DNA of 56,930 nucleotides from Micromonospora yasonensis (GTDB lineage: Bacteria > Actinomycetota > Actinomycetes > Mycobacteriales > Micromonosporaceae). Both the position numbers and the translations under genes were made by a program. Below the pieces are notes generated by a model. That model had not been told where the DNA came from and searched no databases. It worked only from the letters and a program-made list of their open reading frames with translations. The stretch is from contig NZ_JAPDPH010000019.1 in assembly GCF_026013475.1 (NCBI RefSeq), positions 1-56,930 of the forward strand, read 5' to 3'. Position 1 is the stretch's first letter. Each line of letters begins with the position of its first letter. This document shows, piece by piece, positions 51,746 through 56,930 of the stretch.

Positions 51746-51781
51746 AGCCGGCCGTGGCGCGTCGCCGCGGCCGGCTTTTTT
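51746..51781 (+). terminator. Rho-independent terminator of ugd
   Basis: AGCCGGCCG (51746-51754) pairs with CGGCCGGCT (51768-51776) and is followed directly by a T-run (51776-51781), a classical intrinsic terminator and the clearest one in the window. Confidence 0.9.
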
Positions 51782-51883
51782 GTTGTCCCGAAACCCGGTG
51801 GCAACTGTCGAAATCCGCGCCCGCTCAGGGCATGCTGCGACAGTGGGGGTCCGTACCACGGGCCGGCCGGACGGAGGGATGTC

Positions 51884-54800
51884 GTGCAGACCTTCAGGTG
51901 CGCCTCGTGCGGACGGGAGATCAAGCCGGCCGTGACCTGCCCGCACTGCGGGGCGGACCAGCCACAGTGGGCCGAGCACCTGGCGGACATCGAGCGCTCG
52001 ATCGCGGAGATGAAGGCGCGCGACGCCGAGATCGCCCGCGAGCAGCGGCAGATCGCCGCCAAGATGCAGGCCGCCCTCTTCCAGCGGGACATCCTCGCGC
52101 ACGCCGGTGAGGAGCGGATCAAGCGGGCCGCCCGGCCCCGCCGGGTGCTGCGCCGCCGGCCCGGCCGGCGCCCGCCGACGGCCACCACCGGCGCGCCGCC
52201 CCGGGTGCCCCGACAGGGCACCCCGCCCGGCCCGGACGACCTTCCGCCGCCGTCCCGGAGCCGGCCACAGTGGCTGGACGTGGACGACCCGGAGCACCCG
52301 CCGGAGGCGTCCTCCCGCGAGGTACAGAACATCCCCCTCGGGCTCGGCGCGCTGCTGCTCGGCGTCGCCGCGGTGGTCTTCGCCGCGGTCGCCACCAGCT
52401 CGATGGACGCGCTGGCCCGGCTCGGCGTGCTGCTGGTGGCGACGGTGCTGATGCTGCTCGCCCCGCCGGTGCTGGCCCGCCGCGGGCTCACCTCGACCGC
52501 CGAGACGATCGCCGCGGTGGGGCTGCTGCTGCTGCCGCTGGCCGGGTACGCGCTGTGGGCCGTGGACCGGATCGGCGGCACCGCCTCCGGGTCGACCTTC
52601 GCCGGGTCGATCTTCCTGGTCACCACCGTGGTCTCCGTCGGCTACGCGTACGGCACGGGGCTGCGCGCCCCGCGGTTCGCCACCGTCCTGGCCGCCCAAC
52701 CGGTGCTGCCGCTGCTGGCGTACGAGCGGATCACCGGGCCGGCCGGCTGGGCGCTGGTGCTGACCGTGGTGGCCGTCGCCGACCTCGCCCTGGCCCGCTC
52801 CGCGGTGGTCGTCGAGCGGCCGGTCCGGCGGGACCTGCCCACCCCGCCGGACGCCCCAACCCCGCCCCGGCAGCGGGCCGCCGACGAGCGGCCCGAGGCG
52901 GACCCGGAGGAGTCGGCCGAGGTGCTCGGCGCGGAGCCGGCCGGTGCCGAACCGGCGATCCCACCGGCCCGTCCGGTGCCGTGGCTGCGCGAGCTGACCT
53001 GGCTGCTGGACGGCGTCGCGGTCGCCGTCGCCCTGGCGTACGCGGTCACCGCGCTGCTGCGCGCCGAGACCGTGCCGGCCGCGGCCGGCGCGGGTGCGGT
53101 GCTGCTGCTCGCCGCGCTGGTGGGGCTGGCCGGGACGCTGGCGCTGCGCCGGCCGCCACTGCCCGACGTGGGCGCCGGCATCGTCACCCTCGCGGTGATC
53201 GGCGCCCTGGGCCGGGTCGCCTCGGTCGCCTTTCCCGGCCGGTCGCTGCTGCTCATCGCCGCCGTCATCGCGCTGACTGGGTTCGCCGTCCGGGCCGTAC
53301 CGGCAGCCGCCCGGCGCGGTCCGCAGTTCGCCTCGGCGGTGGCGCTGACGGTCAGCGGCCTGGTGGTGGCCGGCGGCGCGCTGCGTGCCGGACTGGCCCC
53401 GGTCCGGGCGTCGCTGCCCGCCTGGTCGGCGGACCTGAGCCGGTGGCACGCCGAACTGGCGGCGGCGGTCGGGCCGACCGGCTGGCAGCTCGCCACGAGC
53501 GCCCTGCTGCTCACGATCGCCGCGGTGATCGCCCTGCCGCCGGAGATCCGGCGCGAGTTCGCGGTGGTCGGGGCGGCACTGACCGCGCTCGCCGTGCCGG
53601 CCTCCCTCGGGCTGGGCTGGGCCGCCGCCTGCTGGCCGATGCTGCTGACCGCGGTGGGTATCGGCGTGCTGGGGCTTGCCGCCGGCAACCGGCGGGCGGC
53701 GCTGGTGCACGCCGGCACCGCCGCCGGAGTGGGCCTGGTCGGGGCCGGCGCCTCGCTCGCCCGGCCCGCGCTCACCGCCGCCGCGCTGACCCTGCTCTTC
53801 CTGGCCGGCGCGTTGGTGTCCCTGGCACCCCGGGTCCGGATCGCGGTGGCCGCAGCCGACACGGTGTCCGGCTGGGCGGCCGGCGGGGCGTCCTTCGCCC
53901 TGCCCGGGGCGGTGGCCGCGTTCGTCGCGGCCACCGAACCGGCCGCCCCGGCCCTGACCCCGGCGACGCTCCGCGAGGTCACCGTCCCGATCCTCGCCGC
54001 GAGCTTCCTCGGCGTCTGCGTCACCCTCGGCTACGCCGCCGTGGTCCAGGTCGCGCAGCGACACCTCAGCGCGCCGCACGCGGTCGGCGCCGTGCTGGGT
54101 GCGGTGGGGGTCGCCGCCGCCGCGTTCGGCGCGCCCGGCGCCACCGCCGCCGACGCCTGGGTCGGTGGGCTGCTGCTGCTCGCCGCGGCGCTACTCGCGC
54201 TGGCCCCCAGGATCGACGCCGGCCGCCGCTCCGACGTGTCCCTGGACGGCTCCGACCTGGCCCTGGCCGTCACCACGGCGGCGTTGATCGCCACCCTGGT
54301 CCGGATCGCCGCGGTGCTCACCCCCGGCGGTCAGCTCGTGGTGGCGGCCGCGCTGGTGCTGGTGGTCGCCGTGGCGGCCCGGGCGATGCCGGAGGAGTGG
54401 CGACGGGGTCCGGTCCTCGGCATCGCGCTCGGGGGCACGTTGATCGGTCTGATCGCCGGCTGGAGCGCGTTGCGCGGCGGGGTCGGCGTCCTCGCCACCC
54501 CGGGCCCGATCTGGGCCGGTGACCTGAGCGGTTGGCCGGCCGCCCCGGTCGGCGGGGCGACCTGGCAGGCCCCGGTCGCGCTGGCCCTGCTGGCGGTGGC
54601 CGCCGGCATCCTGCTCCCGCCGCCCTGGAAGTACGACGTCGCCGGGGCAGCCGCCGTGCTCGCCACCATCGGCGCGCCGGCCGCCTTCGACCTGCCCTGG
54701 TGGTCGCCGGTACTGGTCGGCGCCATGGTCGCCACTATCTTCGGCACGGCGGCGGTGGCGGCGGTGGACCCCCGCGCCGCGCTGTCCCGGGCCACCGTGG

Positions 54801-56785
54801 CCGGGGCGGTGGCCCTGCACGCCGCCGGGGCCGGGCTGGTCCGCCCGTGGACCACCGCGCTGGCCCTGGGCAGCATCGCCCTGATCGGGGTGGTGGTGGC
54901 GGCCCTCGCGCGGGCGCTCGCGCCGTCCGTGGTCGAGGACGTGCGTACCGAGGGGATGCCGGCGCACCTGGTGCAGGTGGGCGGGGCCGCCGCCGGCGCC
55001 GCGCTGCTCGCGCTCCCCGGGGCGGTGGCCGCCCTGGCCGCCGAGTTCGGCCGGTCACCACAGGTGGTGCTCACCGCCGCGCTGGCCGCGTCCAGCATCG
55101 GGCTGGCCGCGGTGGCCGCGGTCCGCCGGCAGGTCCCGCAGTACCTGCCGTACGCGAGTGTGGCCGTGGTGGGCGGCGGCACGGCCAGCGCGATCGCCGC
55201 CGTGATCACCCACCTGCCGTCCGGGGTCTACGCCGCCGCCGCGGCGCTGCTCGGCGTGCTCGCCGAGCTGATCCGGGCGGCCACCGTCCCGCCGGCCGGC
55301 TCCGCCCAGCCGGTACGCCGCTGGTCGCTGCTGCTGAACGGGGCGCTGCGCCGGCGGCCCGACGAACCGGAGCTGCGTTGGCGGGTCAGCCCGGCGGCCG
55401 GCGCCCTCGCGGCGGCGGTGCTGCCGGTCGCCCTCGCCCTGGTGACCCTCGCGCCGCCGCTGCTCGTGGCCCTGGTCGAGCCGTTCCGCGTGCTGCCCCG
55501 GATCTGGCAGGGGCCACCACCCGAGCTGCTCACCCCGCCCGCCGAGGCGATCGATCCCACGCACGTGCTGACCGCCCTGCTGCTCACCGCCACCGCGGCG
55601 CTCGCCGCCACCGGGTTCAGCGGCGGCCGGCGGGCCCGGGCCGTGCCGGTGGTGCTGCCGGGCGCCGCGGTCACCCTGCTGATCACGCCGGTGGCCCTCG
55701 GCCACGGCTGGCCGGAGAGCGCCCTGGCCGGGCTCGCCGTCTTCACCCTCGCCATGCTCGGCCTGGCGCTGACCCCACCCCCGCCGCTGGCCGAACCGGC
55801 CCGCTCGATCCGGGTCGCCCGAGTGCTGGTCTTCGCCATCGGGCTGGCCGCCGGCGGTGCAGGCCTGGCCGGCAGCCTCGCCACCCGGCCGCTGACCCTC
55901 TTCACGCTCGGCGGGGCGGTCGGCGTCGGCGTGGTCGCCGCGCTGTTCGGCACCACCCAGCGGGCCCGCATCCTGGGTTGGCTCTTCGCCTCGCTGATGG
56001 CCGAGCTCTTCGTGCTCACCCTCGGGCTGGTGGCCGGGCTGGCCGCCGTCTGGTCGGCGTTCGGGGTGCTGGCGGTCGGGGCCGCGCTGCAGGTCTTCGC
56101 CGCCACCCTCCCCCGGCTGCGCCGCCCCGAGGCCTACCGGGAGGCGGCCACCGTGGAGTGGAGCGGATACGCGGCCGCTCTCATCGCGCTGGCCCTGGCG
56201 TACGACTCGCCCCGGCACATCGCCGCGTTGCTGGCCGCGTGGGGTGCCGTGCTCGGGGTGGCGGCCAGCCGGCCCGGACGCCGGCCGGTGGAGCGGCGGA
56301 TCCTGTTCTGGTCGGTGGTCGCCTGCGAGATCAGCGCCTGGTGGATCCTGATGCGGGTCGCCGACGTGGCGCTGCCCGAGGCGTACACACTGCCGTTCGC
56401 CGCACTCGCCCTGCTGGTGGGGGTGCTGGAACTGCGCCACCGCGCCGACCTGTCGAGCTGGGTCGCGTACGGGCCGGCCCTGGTCGCCGCCTTCCTGCCC
56501 ACCCTGGCGATCGTGGTGGCCACCGACTCCAGCATGCTGCGCCAGGTCCTGCTGCTGCTCGGCGCCGTGGCGGTGCTGATCTTCGGCTCGATGACCCGCC
56601 AACAGGCGCCGGTGATCGTCGGCGCCACGGTCACCGCGATCACGGCGGTGCACGCGCTGTTCAGCCTCGGCCCGTGGCTGGTGCTGATCCCGGTCGGCTT
56701 CGTCCTGCTCGTGCTCGGGGCGAGCAACGAGCGCCGGCGCCGCGCCCAGGAGCGCCTGCAGACGGCACTGCGCGGCATGAGATGA
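51884..56785 (+). CDS. SCO7613-family giant membrane protein with N-terminal zinc ribbon
   Basis: A 1633-residue protein from GTG 51884 with GGAGGG upstream. Residues 1-25 hold a zinc ribbon (C6, C9, C19 and C22: CASC ... CPHC). A charged coiled coil (LADIERSIAEMKARDAEIAREQRQIAAKM) spans about 33-70, then a basic and Pro-rich segment with RRVLRRRPGRRPP. From about 145 onward come several dozen hydrophobic segments of 18-22 residues, interrupted by one acidic/Pro-rich loop near 310-355. This arrangement is that of the actinobacterial SCO7613 C-terminal-domain proteins. The hydrophobic part is highly Ala/Val/Leu-repetitive, suggesting duplication of a membrane unit. Function is unknown. Confidence 0.87.
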   Translation: MQTFRCASCGREIKPAVTCPHCGADQPQWAEHLADIERSIAEMKARDAEIAREQRQIAAKMQAALFQRDILAHAGEERIKRAARPRRVLRRRPGRRPPTATTGAPPRVPRQGTPPGPDDLPPPSRSRPQWLDVDDPEHPPEASSREVQNIPLGLGALLLGVAAVVFAAVATSSMDALARLGVLLVATVLMLLAPPVLARRGLTSTAETIAAVGLLLLPLAGYALWAVDRIGGTASGSTFAGSIFLVTTVVSVGYAYGTGLRAPRFATVLAAQPVLPLLAYERITGPAGWALVLTVVAVADLALARSAVVVERPVRRDLPTPPDAPTPPRQRAADERPEADPEESAEVLGAEPAGAEPAIPPARPVPWLRELTWLLDGVAVAVALAYAVTALLRAETVPAAAGAGAVLLLAALVGLAGTLALRRPPLPDVGAGIVTLAVIGALGRVASVAFPGRSLLLIAAVIALTGFAVRAVPAAARRGPQFASAVALTVSGLVVAGGALRAGLAPVRASLPAWSADLSRWHAELAAAVGPTGWQLATSALLLTIAAVIALPPEIRREFAVVGAALTALAVPASLGLGWAAACWPMLLTAVGIGVLGLAAGNRRAALVHAGTAAGVGLVGAGASLARPALTAAALTLLFLAGALVSLAPRVRIAVAAADTVSGWAAGGASFALPGAVAAFVAATEPAAPALTPATLREVTVPILAASFLGVCVTLGYAAVVQVAQRHLSAPHAVGAVLGAVGVAAAAFGAPGATAADAWVGGLLLLAAALLALAPRIDAGRRSDVSLDGSDLALAVTTAALIATLVRIAAVLTPGGQLVVAAALVLVVAVAARAMPEEWRRGPVLGIALGGTLIGLIAGWSALRGGVGVLATPGPIWAGDLSGWPAAPVGGATWQAPVALALLAVAAGILLPPPWKYDVAGAAAVLATIGAPAAFDLPWWSPVLVGAMVATIFGTAAVAAVDPRAALSRATVAGAVALHAAGAGLVRPWTTALALGSIALIGVVVAALARALAPSVVEDVRTEGMPAHLVQVGGAAAGAALLALPGAVAALAAEFGRSPQVVLTAALAASSIGLAAVAAVRRQVPQYLPYASVAVVGGGTASAIAAVITHLPSGVYAAAAALLGVLAELIRAATVPPAGSAQPVRRWSLLLNGALRRRPDEPELRWRVSPAAGALAAAVLPVALALVTLAPPLLVALVEPFRVLPRIWQGPPPELLTPPAEAIDPTHVLTALLLTATAALAATGFSGGRRARAVPVVLPGAAVTLLITPVALGHGWPESALAGLAVFTLAMLGLALTPPPPLAEPARSIRVARVLVFAIGLAAGGAGLAGSLATRPLTLFTLGGAVGVGVVAALFGTTQRARILGWLFASLMAELFVLTLGLVAGLAAVWSAFGVLAVGAALQVFAATLPRLRRPEAYREAATVEWSGYAAALIALALAYDSPRHIAALLAAWGAVLGVAASRPGRRPVERRILFWSVVACEISAWWILMRVADVALPEAYTLPFAALALLVGVLELRHRADLSSWVAYGPALVAAFLPTLAIVVATDSSMLRQVLLLLGAVAVLIFGSMTRQQAPVIVGATVTAITAVHALFSLGPWLVLIPVGFVLLVLGASNERRRRAQERLQTALRGMR

Positions 56786-56892
56786 AAACGGAGGGGCTGG
56801 CATCCACCGTCGGGGTCGGGCAGAGGGTGCCGGGCCCGCAGGACGTGTCGATCATGCCCGGTCGGGACGGGGCGGGGCCGCCGGGCGGGCGG

Positions 56893-56930
56893 TCAGGACA
56901 GGGAGGCGCGGAGGGCGGCGTCCTTCTCGG
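56893..56930 (-). CDS. C-terminal end of a gene entering from the right edge
   Basis: The minus strand reads EKDAALRASLS followed by TGA at 56893-56895. Only 11 residues are in the window, so the product cannot be named. The codon pattern and the gap after the preceding plus-strand gene are consistent with a convergent gene. Confidence 0.35.
   Translation of the reverse strand, partial: EKDAALRASLS

Noticed and set aside
50186..54079. A 1297-codon open frame on the minus strand
   Set aside because: It is antisense to ugd and the SCO7613-type gene and is rich in Gly/Arg/Gln/His, as expected of a shadow frame in very GC-rich DNA. It contains no family motif.

Overview
The window is very GC-rich actinobacterial chromosome with strong G/C third-position bias, many GTG starts and many 4-base stop/start overlaps. 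A WhiB-family developmental regulator, the F420 cofactor genes fbiC, fbiA and fbiB, a DUF3499 protein and a SCO7613-type membrane protein point to a sporulating mycelial actinomycete. The style fits Micromonosporaceae, probably Micromonospora; this is inferred from gene content, not from a search. I see no rRNA, tRNA, CRISPR array or intact insertion sequence.

Layout. 1-2.3 kb: the end of a secreted, membrane-anchored protein, endonuclease V with a 30-nt repeat extension, a small membrane protein and a probable DinB-family remnant. 2.3-9.1 kb: a contact-toxin island. On the minus strand run a YbaB-like protein, a WXG100-like protein, a 1422-residue toxin and a putative immunity protein. A divergent gene encodes a YrhB-like/YwqJ-deaminase-like/SUKH-3-like fusion. 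The toxin carries two separate effector-like modules, a papain-fold (Tox-PL) domain and a C-terminal RelA/SpoT-fold domain. This is the most novel part of the window.

9.3-13.5 and 18.8-31.1 kb: a polyamine/GABA utilisation region. It holds a PotABCD importer, agmatinase, a saccharopine-dehydrogenase-like protein, two FAD amine oxidoreductases, a class III aminotransferase, a PPOX-family protein, an Lrp/AsnC regulator, aminobutyraldehyde dehydrogenase, GABA transaminase and another aldehyde dehydrogenase. Together they could take agmatine or putrescine through 4-aminobutyraldehyde and GABA to succinate.

13.6-18.8 kb lies between the two polyamine blocks and is a zone of gene decay. It contains two ABC-transporter stubs, a chimeric reading frame made from a GAF regulator, an aldehyde dehydrogenase and a DUF779 gene by two deletions, and a HigB-like toxin stub upstream of an intact antitoxin. 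Intact genes there include a SCO6745-like protein preceded by two palindromic boxes, and a secreted lectin-like protein.

31-42 kb is housekeeping and development: DUF3499, a metallopeptidase-like protein, WhiB with an upstream BldD-like palindrome, a DUF4331 remnant, fbiC, a membrane protein, fbiA-fbiB, a winged-helix regulator, an unrecognised protein and a Nudix hydrolase. 42-57 kb holds sugar-nucleotide and polysaccharide genes (manC, a glycosyltransferase, UDP-glucose dehydrogenase), acyl-CoA metabolism (acetoacetyl-CoA synthetase, thioesterase, acyl-CoA dehydrogenase), a TIGR03089 protein and a 1633-residue membrane protein. Most convergent gene pairs are separated by near-perfect GC-rich hairpins.
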